Shown here piece by piece: positions 1 to 11,486 of a stretch of DNA of 64,000 nt (position 1 is its first letter; each line of letters starts with the position of its first letter). Under the pieces are notes generated by a model. It searched no databases. It was not told the DNA's origin and worked only from the letters and a program-made list of their open reading frames with translations. The DNA is taken from NCBI GenBank assembly GCA_050084985.1, contig JBITNC010000001.1, positions 64,480,001 to 64,544,000 on the forward strand. The letters run 5' to 3'. Both the position numbers and the translations under genes were made by a program. This DNA comes from Nageia nagi. Its lineage: Eukaryota; Pinophyta.

Positions 1-791
1 ACTTAAAATTTTTAAGATGCATGCTTATGAATTAAGAATACATGTTGAGTATTTATCCTTATGCAAAGTATGGAGTGGACTTATGGAAAATAAGTGATGA
101 TGTAAAGATATCCTTTAGGGGTTGGTAAACAAAACCCATTGGACACTTAGGTTTCAAATATTTTTGCATGGATGATATTTTACTTATGCTCTTTTACTTC
201 ATATTTTGCACTTTGATTTATTTGCTTATGTAAATAAAAATGCAAACATTGATATGAGCAACCCCCTAAAATGAACACATTCGTATGTACATTCTGCAAC
301 ATGACTTGTTTGGGGAGCCATGAGGTGAGTGTATGCAAATTGAAGCCTTTAAGTTCGACAATTCAAGTGGTGAAAAGTTCGTACTTCTTAATTGCCCCTA
401 AGTCCTCTATTGGTCTGAACATAACTCTATTAGGTGGATAGGCATGTGTGTAGTGATACCACATGTTTGCACGTCCATTCAGGGATTATCTTGATAATTT
501 AAGAGGAAAATTTGAAACCTAATCAAGATTAATAATTTGGCCGATCCAATAAATGTTAGAACCTTGAAAAATAGCTAGTACTTCTCCTCATGAGAGTATA
601 TTGCTGCCCAAGGGGAACTGGTTGAGGATTGGTAGGACTTAGGCTTCTCTTGTGTGGGCATCTAGGTGAAAGCCTAATTTTAGATAAGAAAATAAGCTTC
701 AACAATGTCACTCTACATATATGATTCTTGAGATGAAAAATGTATTTGGGTACATGAGTTATTATTTGAATTGTAAAACATTTGCACTTGT
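1..791. other. Unrecognised AT-rich sequence left of the copia array
   Basis: No coding domain, LTR terminus, RNA gene or repeat could be recognised. The short minus-strand reading frame at 556-807 has no family features. The stretch ends exactly where copia internal sequence begins, at the point where a 5' LTR would be expected but is absent, so it may be a foreign sequence joined there by deletion or recombination. Confidence 0.5.
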
Positions 792-913
792 GAATCAAAT
801 CAAACATATTTTTAGTGTTAAATGTAACATGTATTATTTACTTGGTTAAAATTTAATATTTAATATTATTTATTGAAACCACATGCTTATTATTTCACAT
901 TCTTATGTAGAAA

Positions 914-1857
914 ATGGAAGAATCTTTTTTATCCAAACACATTCTTGATGGTTCCAACTATGGGATTTGAGAACCATGGATGAGAACTAAATTGCAGGCA
1001 AAGAAGCTATGGCAAATAGTGAATGAGAATCTGTACCTTTTACAAATGAGAAGGAACTAGAAGTTTACAACACAAATAATAAGTTGGCAACCTCTATGAT
1101 TTACCATGTAGTTTTAGATGATGTGCTCTTGATGATTTCCTCTTCAATCTCAGCAAAAAAAGTATAGGATAAGCTTAAGCAAATCTACCTTAGTTCAAAC
1201 TTTTCAAGAAGGTTTACCATTATTCAAAAGTTGCTTCAATATCATTAAGAAAAAAATAAAAATATGGCTATCTACTTAAACAAAATCATTGACCTAAAGA
1301 CCCAACTTGTTGCTTGTGGGTGCAATTGGATCAATGACGAGTTCATGGTCTTCATCATTCTTCAAAGCCTCTTTTCAAACTTTTGAAACTTTATGATAGC
1401 TATGAAAATAAGGCTTGATGATGAAAAATAAGTCTTCTCCCTTGAGAACCTTTCAAGGCACCTATTGAAGCATGAAGAAACCTTTAACAATAAAGGGTTG
1501 ATTTCTTCTTCTAAAGATAATAATATTGTTCTTAGAGCAACCAAAACTTCTTTCAAAAAGAAGTTCAACCATAAAAAGAAACCTTATATTTCTTCTTCTA
1601 AAAGGTTTGAAAAAAGAGATTATGGCTATAACAATAACAAAAACAACAGAAACCATAACTATAGCAGTAGAAATAATGGCAACAATAATTATTTCAAGTA
1701 AAGAGATGGAAAAGGCAAAGCAAACACTCTCTATCTTAAGGAAAAGTTTGATGGCAATTGTAACTATTATGGTATTCAAGGTCATAAAAAAGTTGATTGT
1801 TACAAAAAAAAAAGAGAGAAAAAATACAAAGGTAATAGAAATGTAAAGAATTACAAA
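914..1857 (+). pseudogene. copia 1 gag remnant
   Basis: Gag would form the cytoplasmic particle that packages element RNA. The ATG at 914 opens a frame with the copia gag signature of an RTKLQAKKLW-type motif near residue 30, followed by a basic Asn- and Lys-rich region and a zinc-knuckle relic near 1757. The knuckle should be CX2CX4HX4C, but the second Cys is Tyr (NCNYYGIQGHKKVDC). Several stops interrupt the frame, including TAG at 1165-1167, which element 2 has at the same codon. The two basic-region frames open at 1465-1846 are pieces of this gene. Confidence 0.75.
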
Positions 1858-1925
1858 GAAAAAAAATACTCATGTTAGTTTTGCTACAATGCTCTACTTC
1901 ATATCTCGCTCTTTATCATCTAAAT

Positions 1926-3210
1926 AGATTGTTGACTCTAGTTGCAATAATCACCTATGCTTTGAAAAAGAAAAGTTTGAAAACTTTCACAAGTATAAAA
2001 AGGATGCCATTGTGATAGGTGATAACTCTACCTTTAAAGTTTAAGGAATTGGGAGTGTGCTAATTCATGGAAAGATTATTGAAAATATTTTTTATGTTCC
2101 TAAGTTAGGAATGAACCTTCTCTCTGTGATTCAAGTTACTAGAAAAGAGTACTTTATTGAGTTTGACTCTCAATCTTGGTGTATTAAGAAAGGACTTACC
2201 ACTTTGGTTAAAGGATAAGTGAAAGATAACCTCTACATTATGGATCAAGTTTCATCAAAGATGTGTTTTGCTTCTAGTGTGTGTTCTAAAGGTAATATTT
2301 GGCACCATCATTTAGGGCACCTTAACCATAAGAGTATTCAAGTCATGAAAAACCAAGAGCTTGTGGAAGGTTTGCCTTCAATTTCTTCTTCAGTTGGTCT
2401 ATACGAGAAATGCATTTTTTGTAAGATGCATAGAAAAAAATTTGAAAAAGATAAGGCAACAAGAGCATCTCAACCTCATCAACTTATGCATTTAGATTTG
2501 ATGGATCCATTTTAGACTAAGTCACTTAGAAGAGCATCTTACATCTTGACCTTCATTGATGACTTTAGTAGGATGACTTTTGGATATCTACTTGAGCATG
2601 AGGATCAAACCTTTGAAAGTCTTAAGATTTTTAAAGCCTTTATTGAAAATCAAACTAACCTTAAAATTAAGATGTTGAGATTAAATAATGAGGAGAATAT
2701 AACAATAATAAGTTTAATAACTATTATGCTAAGTATAGAATCAAGAGGTAGTTTATGATTCATTACACTCCTCAGCAGAATGATGTTGCTAAAAGAAAAA
2801 ATAGAATAATTATGGAGATGGATAGATGCATGTTGGGTATTTAAATTCTTAAGGGATGAAACTTTGAGCATTGCTATTTACACCTTGAATAGGTGTCCTA
2901 TAAAAATTGTTCAAAGTAAAACTACTTTTGAGGCATGGTTAGGAAGAAAACCTAACATTTCTCACCTTAGGGTGTTTGGTTGTGAAGCATTCTTCTACAT
3001 TATTTCTGAGAAAAGGAAGAAGTAGATAAAAGAGTTAAAAAATGCATCTTTGTGGGTTATGATGATCAAAATAGAGGTTATAGGCTTTACTCTCCAACCT
3101 ATAAAGCAGTATTCATTTCAAAAGATGTAAATTTCAATGAACTTCCTAAAAACTTTGCTTCTAATGAGGCTATTGATGATTCAAAGGACTCTTTAGTTGT
3201 TCCTAGTTAG
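1926..3210 (+). pseudogene. copia 1 protease and integrase remnant
   Basis: The protease active-site region reads IVDSSCNNHLCF near 1929, where copia proteases usually have DSG. A gag-pre-integrase zinc region follows at about 2300-2440, with H residues in WHHHLGHLNH and the pair CIFC intact. The integrase core shows the first Asp in HLDLMDPF and the second in TFIDDFSRM. The expected third catalytic residue in the GVAERKNR-like motif is Lys (NDVAKRKNR near 2785), so the DDE triad is broken. A frameshift lies near 2695 and the segment ends at TAG 3208-3210, a stop shared with element 2. Confidence 0.8.
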
Positions 3211-3264
3211 TTGGATATTAATATAGATAATTCACCTTAGGAACAAATTTTTTCAACATAAAGG

Positions 3265-4871
3265 GTAACAAGGAGCATGACCTTGAACAAATGTTTAATT
3301 ACCAAGATTGATAACAAGCATGAGCCTTCAACCTTCAAAGAAGCTTCTAAGCATGAGTGCTAGATGGAATCCATGAAAGTGGAGTATGAAGTGCTTATAA
3401 AAAATAAAACTTAGAATTTGGTTCCTTATCCTAATAAAAAGAATATGATTAGCAATAAGTGGATCTATAAGGTCAAGTTCAATTCAATAGTAGATATTGA
3501 GAAATACAAGGTAAGGTTAGTACTAAAGGTTTTGCTCAAAAATATGGTGTAGATTATAAAGAAACCTTTGCTTCTGTGGCAAAATGCCTACTATAAGAGT
3601 TATCCTTACTCTTTTAGTAGCTTAAAGATGGAAAGTTTTTCAACTTGATGTTAAGAGTGAATTTCTCAATGGTGACTTAGATGTAGAAATCTTCATGAAT
3701 CAATCAGAAAGGTTTAGTATGGAAAGCAAAGAGTCCTTTATGTACAAGCTAAAGAAGTCATTGTATGGACTTAAACAAGCACTTTGAGCTTGGTATAAAA
3801 AATTTCAAGTTACTTTGCATACATTGGATTCTTCAAGTGTTTTTTTGACTTTGATCTATATGTTCTCAATAAAGGAAAAGATATGGTATTGATTCTCCTT
3901 AATTCTCCTTTATGTGGATGATATTTTGATTACTAGGAATAATGATAAAATCATTCAAGAGTGCATATCCAAACTTAAGGTAACATTTGAAATAATTTAT
4001 CTTAGTTTCTTACATTACTATCTTGGAATGCAAGTGTATCAATACAAGGATTGTAATTCAATCAATCTAAGTATATATCAAACATCTTATAGAAGTTTGG
4101 AATAGAGAAGTGTGGACATGCTACAATCCTAGTCTCTTTTAGAATCACTATTTCTCTAAGCTTCAACTCTTAATTAGCTGATGCTACAACTTACAAGCAA
4201 TTAATTGGTAGTCTTTTGTATTTGACTATATCTAGGCCAAATATTTATTTTGTAGTGAATCTAATGGTATAATTCATGCAAAAATATTATGTTGAGCACC
4301 TCAATACTATTAAGCAAATATTGAAGTATGTTACAAGGAATAAGGATCTTGCTCTCAAGTATTCCAAGTTACTCTTGTTTGTTCTCTCTAGATTCTCAGA
4401 TTCTAATTATGGAGGAGATAGAGATGATAGGAAGTGAACCTCTACATATGTGTTTAGCATTGGTTTAGGTGCTATCTCTTGAGATTCTAATAAGTAGCAT
4501 ACTATTTATCTTTCCACCATAGGAGCTAAATATCATGCCATATTTGTTGCAACCGAGGAAGCCATTTGGCTAAGACATGTTTTGAAAAAAATTGGGTATG
4601 AGAAAGGGCTTATATTTGATCTTTTCAAATAATTAGTTAGCTTATTTTTTTGGATAAGAATCTAGTGTTCTATCAGAGAACAAAACATATGAAAATCTAT
4701 GCCCATTTTATCAGAGAGAAGGTTCTTGATGGAATCATACACTTGAAATATTATTCATTCACCTTGAACTCTATTGATTTATTCATCAAGCCCCTCCCAG
4801 AAGCTCAGTTCTATAAGCTTAAGGATGTTATTAGTTTGGTGAAGTTATCCTCAAGGGGGAGTGAAGTTTGA
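3265..4871 (+). pseudogene. copia 1 reverse transcriptase and RNase H remnant
   Basis: The RT would copy element RNA to DNA. The N-terminal copia RT motif NKWIYKVKF lies near 3455, and the catalytic box LYVDDILIT is intact at 3909-3935. RNase H follows from about 4160, with YKQLIGSLLYL, FSDSNYGG and the terminal LKDVISLVKL end at about 4870. At least two stops at the start of the RT (TAG 3361-3363 and TAG 3412-3414) are shared with element 2; others are private, such as the TGA in the QAPRAWY motif near 3787. Several frameshifts split the domain. Confidence 0.82.
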
Positions 4872-5665
4872 ATTCATATTTATGATGATAACTTCACTCT
4901 TAGAAGGATCTTATGCTATATAGTATTGATTTTGTTGTACACCTTCATGGTAAGTTCCCTCTACATGAAGAACTTATTGTACAAAATGGCCAATATAGCA
5001 CTATTTAGTTATCCATATGTGAGGAACTCTTATGTGTCTTTTGGCATTGTTCAATTATCCATATGTGAAGAACTCATATGTGAATGCCCTATTTTTGGTC
5101 AATCTAGCACTATTCAGTTATCCATATGTGAGAAACTCTGATGTGTCTTTTAGCATTATTCAGCTATCCATATGTGAGGAACCTATATATGCATGCTCTA
5201 TTTTGTAATTATAATAAAAACATATTTTATATATAGTAGGTGACTATAAGTTTTTGGAATGGCATCTTCGTGATGACTTATAGTGCACCATTGATCAGTT
5301 TATGATGGTATTTATGTGATTCATCTATCCTTGTTGATATGAATATGATGCATCTAACTAATCTTATTATTTGAGCTACTTATGAATTTCAAGTTCCTTT
5401 GAGATTACAGGTTACTTACCTTAGGTATGTAGGCTCTTGGAGACTCTTCATGACTTCCAATTGGATGACTACTTTATGTACATTGAAACCAACTGTAGTT
5501 AATGATTGTATTTAGCAAAGTAGTGAGTCTCAAATTAGATATTTTTTAATTTACAAATATGTAAAAAAATCTCATATTTGTTATATCTGTTTGGAGGAGA
5601 ACTCACTTACTTTATCTTCATTTTCTCTTTTACTCACTCTATCCCAATATTGCATTAAGGAGGAG
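4872..5665 (+). other. copia 1 long 3' untranslated region ending in polypurine tract
   Basis: About 790 bases without coding signal separate the RNase H end from the LTR. They contain the spaced repeat at 5002-5180 and end in a purine run (AAGGAGGAG) directly before the LTR TGTTG at 5666, the expected place of plus-strand priming. Element 2 has the same region at 10237-10992 ending in AAGGGGGAG. Confidence 0.7.
5002..5180 (+). repeat. Alternating 46/63-bp repeat in copia 3' UTR
   Basis: The core TTATCCATATGTGA followed by an AAC-containing tail recurs four times, with its ATCC at 5011, 5057, 5120 and 5166. Spacings are 46, 63 and 46 bases, so the real unit is about 109 bases holding two related subunits. 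The same period occurs in element 2 at 10389, 10435 and 10498. Confidence 0.8.
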
Positions 5666-6170
5666 TGTTGAAATGTATAATGCATTATTGTAAAGATTTG
5701 TATTAAATATTCTATATAAATTTACTAATACTTAAGAGTATCATTTTATACCTTAAGTATTTAAGTGAATATGATAATATAACTTATCCTACACTCCATG
5801 TCATGAGCATACCCATTAGGTAAAAGGATGTGCATGTCATGCTTTTATACATCAGATAAAAGGGTGATCCAAAGAGGAATTTTGGTCTATAAATAGAAAG
5901 CTCTTTCTTTATGATCACACACCAATTGTAGAGTAAAATTATGCTATAAGATAGTGGTTAGGAGAAAAGAGTAGGAAGATTGTAAGAGAGTTGTATTTGT
6001 GATTGAAGTAAGGATCTAGTTAGTGGATGTACTCCTAGTTGAAGGAACCACTTTATATCTTGACTTACTTTATAAGATTATCTTATTTGTGAGTTTATTA
6101 GATGTGAATTATGAGTTTTTCAAGAGATATTGATTGTTTAGAAATTATTTTGTTAGTTTTAGTTCTTTCA
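5666..6170 (+). repeat. copia LTR between elements 1 and 2
   Basis: A 505-base LTR beginning TGTTGAAATG and ending CTTTCA. It matches the LTR at 10993-11486 at about 90% by eye, and those at 63113 and 63756. A TATA-like CTATAAATAGAA lies at about 5890. It has copia internal 3' sequence on its left and copia internal 5' sequence on its right, so it serves two elements. Confidence 0.9.
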
Positions 6171-6292
6171 GAATCAAATCAAGCATGTCTTTAGTGTTAA
6201 AAATAATATGTATTATTTACTTGGTTAAAATTTATCATTTAATGTTGTTTATTGAAATCACATGTTTATTATTTCATATTCTTGTGTAGAAA

Positions 6293-7230
6293 ATGGGAGA
6301 ATCCTTTTTACATAAACACATTCTTGATATTCCAAATATGGGATTTAGGAACCACGAATAAGAGCTGAATTGTAGGCAAGAAAACTTTGGCAAATAGTGA
6401 ATAAAAAACCTTGTACTTCCTACAAATGAGAAGGCACTAGAGGCTTACAACATAAAGAATGAGTTGGAAACCTTCATGATTTACCATGCAATTTTAGATG
6501 ATATGCTTCTAATGATTTCCTCTTCAACTTCAACAAAGGAAGCATAGGATAAGCTTAAGCAAATCTACCTTGATTTAAAATTTTTAAGAAGATTTATCAT
6601 TTTTTAAAAAATGCTTCAATCTCATCAAGGGGAAAATAAAAATGTGGCTATATACTTAAATAAAATCATTTACCTAAGGATCCAACTAGTTGCTTGTGGG
6701 TGCAATTGGATAAATGATGAGTTCATGGTCTTCATCATTATTTAAAGCCTCTCTTCAAACTTTGGAAACTTTATGACGGTTATAGAAATAAGGTTTGATG
6801 ATGAAAAAGAAGTCTTATCCTTTGAAGCATGAGGAAACCCTTAACAATAAAGGGTTGATTTCTTTTCTTATAGATAATAATATTGCTTTTGGAGCAACCA
6901 AAATTTTTTTCAAAAAGAAGTTCAACCATCAAAAGAAATCTTATCCTTCTTCCTCCAAAATGTTTAAAATAAGAGGTAATGGCTACAACAGTAATAAGAG
7001 CAATAGAAACAACAACCACAATAGTAGGAATAATAGTAATAATAATCATTTCAAGTAAAGAGATGGAAAAAGCAAAGTAAACACTCTTTATCCTAAGGAA
7101 ATATTTGATGGCAATTATAACTATTATGGCATTCAAAGTCACAAATAAATTGATTGCTACAAATAGAAAAGAGAAAAAAAGAACAAAGGAAATGAAAATG
7201 TAAAGAACTATAAAGGAACAAAAAATACTC
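6293..7230 (+). pseudogene. copia 2 gag remnant
   Basis: The frame opens at ATG 6293 and is homologous to gag of element 1. It is broken by several stops, including TAG 6545-6547, which is identical in position to TAG 1165-1167 of element 1. The zinc knuckle near 7110 is worse than in element 1: both early Cys positions read Tyr (NYNYYGIQSHK). A basic Lys/Asn-rich part is open at 6795-7058. Confidence 0.72.
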
Positions 7231-7253
7231 ATGCTAGTTTTGCTATGGCACTC

Positions 7254-8576
7254 TACTCCATGTATCATTGTTTTTCATCTAAATGGATTGTTGACTCTAG
7301 TTGCACTAATCATCTATGCTTTGAAAAAGTAAAGTTTGAGAACTTTCACAAGTATAAAAAAGATGCCATTATGATAAGTGATAAGTCTACCCTTGAAGTT
7401 CAAGGAATTGGGAGTGTGCTGATTTATGAAAAGATTCTAAAAAATATTCTCTATGTTCCTAAGTTAAGGATGAACCTTCTCTCCATGATCCAAGTTGCTA
7501 GAAAAGGGTACTTTTTTAAGTTTAACTCTCAATTCTAGTGCATTAAGAAAGGACTTACCACTTTGGTTAAAGGATCTATAAAAGATAACCTCTACATTAT
7601 AGATCAAGTTCCATCAAAGATATATCTTGCTTCTAGTATGTGTTCTAAAGACAATATTTGGCACCATCATTTGGAGCATCTTAACCATAAGAGTATTCAA
7701 GTCATGAAAAATTAAGAACTTGTGGAATGTTTGTCTTCAATTTCTCCTTCGGTTGGTCTATATGAGAAGTGCATTATTAGTAAGATGCATAATTTTTTTT
7801 TTGAAAAAAATAAGGCAACAAGAGCATCTCAACTTCTTCAACTTATGCATTTAGATTTGATGGATCCATTTCAGACTAAGTCACTTGGAGGAGCATCTTA
7901 TGTCTTAACCTTCATTGATGAATTTAATAGGATGACCTTTGGGTATCTACTTGAGCACAAAGATCAAGCCTTTGAAAGTTTTAAGGTTTTTAAAACCTTT
8001 ATTGAAAATCAAACTAACCTTATAATTAATATGTTAAGATCAAATAATAGGGAAGAATATAATAATAATGAGTTTAATGACTATTGTGCTAAGTATGGAA
8101 TCAAAAGGTAGTTTATGATTCATTACACTTCTCAACAAAATGGTGTTGTCAAAAAGAAAAATGGAATAATTATGAAGATGGTTAGATGCATGTTGGGTAA
8201 TTTTCTTAAATTCTTATAGGGTGAAGCTGTGAGCATTGTTATTTACACCTTGAATAGGTGTCCCATAAAAACCATTCAGAGTAAAACTCCTTTTAAGGCA
8301 TGGTCAGGAAGAAAACCTAACATTTCTTACCTTAAGATGTTTGTTTGTGAAGCATTCTCCTACATTATTTATGAGAAAAGGAAGAAGTTGAATAAAAGAG
8401 ATAAAAAATGCATCTTTATGGGTTATAAAAATCAGCATAAAGGCTACAAGCTTTACTCTCCGAACTATAAATTAGTATTTATTTCAAAGGATATAAATTT
8501 TAATGAACTTCCTAAAGAATCTACTTCTAATGAGAATGTTGATGATCCAGAGGATTCTTTAGTTGCTCCTAGCTAG
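7254..8576 (+). pseudogene. copia 2 protease and integrase remnant
   Basis: The protease motif reads WIVDSSCTNHLCF near 7283 and shares the unusual DSS with element 1. The zinc region keeps WHHH and HLNH, but the second Cys of the CXXC pair has become Ser (CIIS). The integrase core, open from 7722 to 8111, keeps Asp in HLDLMDPFQ and in TFIDEFNRM; the Glu position is Lys (GVVKKKNG near 8145), as in element 1. The post-core KAWSGRKPNISYLK region is open at 8229-8576 and ends at TAG 8574-8576, shared with element 1. Confidence 0.83.
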
Positions 8577-8640
8577 TTGGATATTAATATAGAGAAGTCA
8601 TCTCAGGAACAAAATTCTCTAACACAAAGTGTAATAAGGA

Positions 8641-10236
8641 GCATGACCTTGAACAAATCCTTAATTACCAAGATTAACAACAAGCACAAGCTTTCAACCT
8701 TCAAAGAAACTTCTAAGCATGAGTGCTAGATGGAAGCCATGAAAGTGGAGTATGAGATGCTCATGAAAAATAAAACTTAGGATTTGGTTCTTTATCCCAA
8801 TGAAAAGAATGTGATTGGTAATAAGTGGATCTACAAGGTCAAGTTCAATTCAATTGGAGATATTGAGAAATACAAAGCAAGCTTAGTAGCTAAAGGTTTT
8901 GCTTAGAAATATGGTGTAGATAAAGAAAAAACCTTTGCTTCTATGAAAAATATGCCTACTATAAGAGTTATCCTTGCTCTTTTTACAGCTTAAGGAAGGA
9001 AATTTTTTCAACTTGACATCAAGAGTGCATTTCTCAATGGTGACTTAGATGTGAAAATCTCCATGAATCAACTAGAAGGGTTTATTATGGAAGGCAAATA
9101 GTATTTTATTTGCAAACTAGAGAAGTCATTGTATGGACTTATGCAAGCACCTAGAGCCTGGTACAAAAAGATTTTAAGGTACTTTGCAGATATTGGATTT
9201 TCTAAGTGTTTTTTTGACTTCGATCTATATGTGCTCAATAAAAGAAAAGATGTGGTCTTAATTCTTGTTTATGTGGATGATCTTTTTGTTTATTAGAAAT
9301 AATGATAAAATCATTCAAGAGTGCAGATCCAAACTTAAGGCAACATTTGAAATGACTAATCTTGTTCTCTTACACTACTATCTTGGAATATAAGTGTATC
9401 AATACAAGTATTGTACTTACCTTAATAAATCTAAGTATATATCAGACATCTTATAGAAGTTTAGAATGGAGGAGTGTAAACATGCTGCAATCCCAATCTC
9501 TCCTGTAATCACTATTTCTCTAAGCTTCAACTCTTAGTTAGCTGATGCTATAGCTTATAAGTAATTAATTGGTAGTCTTTTGTATTTAACTATATCCAAG
9601 CCATATATTACCTTTGTAGTGAATCTGATGGCATGATTCATGTAGAAATCTTATGTTGAGAACCTTAATGCTATTAAGAAAATTTTGAGATATTTTGTAG
9701 GGACTAAGGATCTTGCTCTCAATTATTCCAAGTTACCTTCATTTGTTCTCTCTAGATTTTCAGATTCTAACGATAGAGGAGATAGAGATGATAAGAAGTT
9801 AACTTTTATGTATGTGTTTAGCATTGGTTTAAGTGCTATATCTTGAGCTTCTAAGAAGCATCCTACTATTTTTCTTTTTAACATAGAAGTTGAATATTAT
9901 GCTATGTATATTGCAGCTCAAAAAGCCATTTGGTTAAGGCATCTTCTAAAAAAAATTAGGTATGAGCAAGGTGACTCATCTTTGATATTTTTAGATAATC
10001 AATTAGCTATCTCTTTAGCTAAGAATCTAATGTTCCATTAGAGAACAAAACATGTGAAAATCCATGCCTATTTTATCAAGAAGAAAGTTTTTAATGGCAT
10101 CATACACTTGAAATATTGTCCATCCACCTTGAACTCCATTGATTTATTCACCAAGCCTCTCTTGAAAGCTCAATTTTGTAAGCTTAGAGATGCTATTGGT
10201 TTGGTGAAGTTACCCTCAAGGGAGAGTGAAGTTTGA
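8641..10236 (+). pseudogene. copia 2 reverse transcriptase and RNase H remnant
   Basis: RT homology begins near 8641. Stops TAG 8727-8729 and TAG 8778-8780 lie at the same codons as in element 1. The motif QAPRAWYK is kept near 9148 and the catalytic box VYVDDLF at about 9267-9287 is intact, followed at once by further stops. RNase H runs from about 9540 with LIGSLLYL and FSDSNDRG, and its end (MKIHAYFIKKKVFNG to LVKLPSRESEV) is open at 10054-10236. Confidence 0.82.
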
Positions 10237-10379
10237 ATTCATATGTTGAATTCATGTTTGTGATGACAACTTCACTCTTAAGAGGATTTTGTGTTGTATA
10301 GTGTTGATTTTTTTGTACACCTTCATGGTAAGTTCGCTCTAAGTGAGGAACTTGTTATACAAATTGATCAATCTAGCAC

Positions 10380-10530
10380 TATTTAGTTATCCATGTGTGA
10401 AGAACTCTTATGTATCTTTTGGAACTATTTAATTATCCATATATGAGGAACTCATATGTGCATGCTCTATTTTTGGTCAATCTAGCACTTTTTAGTTATT
10501 CATATGTGAAGAACTTGTATGTGCATGCTC
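10380..10530 (+). repeat. 46/63-bp spaced repeat in copia 2 3' UTR
   Basis: Three copies of the TTATCCAT(A/G)TGTGA-type core start at 10389, 10435 and 10498 (the last reads TTATTCATATGTGA). Spacing matches element 1, so the array predates the split of the two copies. It sits in the 750-base untranslated stretch 10237-10992. Confidence 0.75.
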
Positions 10531-10992
10531 TATTTTGTAATGCTAATCAACACATGTTTTAGATACAATAGGTGATTAAGTTTTTAGCATGATATCTTTG
10601 TGATGACTTATAATACACCATTGATTAGTTTATATTAGCATTTATGTGATTCATCTATCCTTGTTGATATGAATATGATGCATCTAACTGATATTTTTAT
10701 TTGAGTTGCTTATGACCTATAGGTTCCTTTGAGATTACAAGTTACTTACCTCAGGTATGCAAGCTCTTGGAGACTCTTCATGACTTCCAGTTGGATGACT
10801 ACTATATATAGATTGGAACTGATTATGTTTAATGATTGTATTTGGCAAAGTAGTGAGTCTCAAACTAGATCTTTCTTACTTCACAAATATGTAAAAAGTT
10901 CTTATCTTCATTGTATCTGTTTGGAGGAGAACTCTATTACTTTCTCTTCTTGTCTCTTACTCGCTCTATCCCAATATTGCATTAAGGGGGAG

Positions 10993-11486
10993 TGTTAGAA
11001 TGTATAATGCATTATTGTAAAGGTTTGTATTAAATCTTCTATATAAGTTCACTAATACTTAATAGTATAATTTGATACCTTAAGTATTTAAGTGAATATG
11101 ATAATGTAACTTATCCTACACTCCATGTTATGAGCATGTCCCTTAGGTAAAAGGATGTGCATGTCATGCTTTTGTACATTGGATAAAAGGGTGATCCAAA
11201 GAGGGATTTTAGCCTATAAATAGAAGTCTCTCTCTTTGTGATCACATACCAATTGTGGAGTAAAGTTATGCTATAGGATAGAAGTGTAGTAGTTGAAATT
11301 AGGAGAATTGTAAGAGAGTTATTTTTCTGATTGAAGAAAAGATCTAGTTAGTGGATGTACTCCTAGTTGGAAGAACCACTTACATCTTATGTTGTGAGAT
11401 TTCTTTATGAGTTTGTTAGAACTTATTATGAGCTTTCATGTGATCTTGGTTGATTAGGAATTATCTTGTTAATGTTAGTTCCTTCA
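10993..11486 (+). repeat. copia 2 right LTR
   Basis: A 494-base LTR beginning TGTTAGAATG and ending CCTTCA, preceded by the polypurine run AAGGGGGAG. Downstream sequence from 11487 aligns inside the gypsy LTR, at the TTTGTGTTT region of the 3' copy near 18745. Confidence 0.9.

Larger units (their letters stand above)
792..6170 (+). mobile_element. Ty1/copia element 1, 5' LTR missing, 3' LTR shared with element 2
   Basis: Internal sequence runs from 792 to 5665 and matches the internal part of the next element (6171-10992) at roughly 88-90% by eye. Domain order is gag, aspartic protease, integrase, reverse transcriptase, RNase H, which defines Ty1/copia. The first base of homology is exactly the first base after the LTR in element 2, so the left LTR was lost precisely at its inner edge. 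The right LTR (5666-6170) is also the left LTR of element 2. All coding parts carry stops and frameshifts. Confidence 0.88.
5666..11486 (+). mobile_element. Ty1/copia element 2, two LTRs, coding-defective
   Basis: The left LTR is 5666-6170, the internal part 6171-10992 and the right LTR 10993-11486. LTR divergence near 10% indicates an old element. The primer site directly after the left LTR (about 6171-6185) is degenerate; comparison with the intact site at 63621 suggests it was once initiator-Met complementary. Gag, protease, integrase, RT and RNase H remnants are all in one orientation. The right end abuts sequence that belongs inside the 5' LTR of the following gypsy element, so the copia array lies within or has cut that LTR. 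Target-site duplications cannot be tested because the left side is rearranged. Confidence 0.88.

Noticed and set aside
556-807. Minus-strand 83-codon frame as a gene
   Set aside because: No domain, no context and no homologue elsewhere in the window; length is expected by chance in AT-rich DNA.
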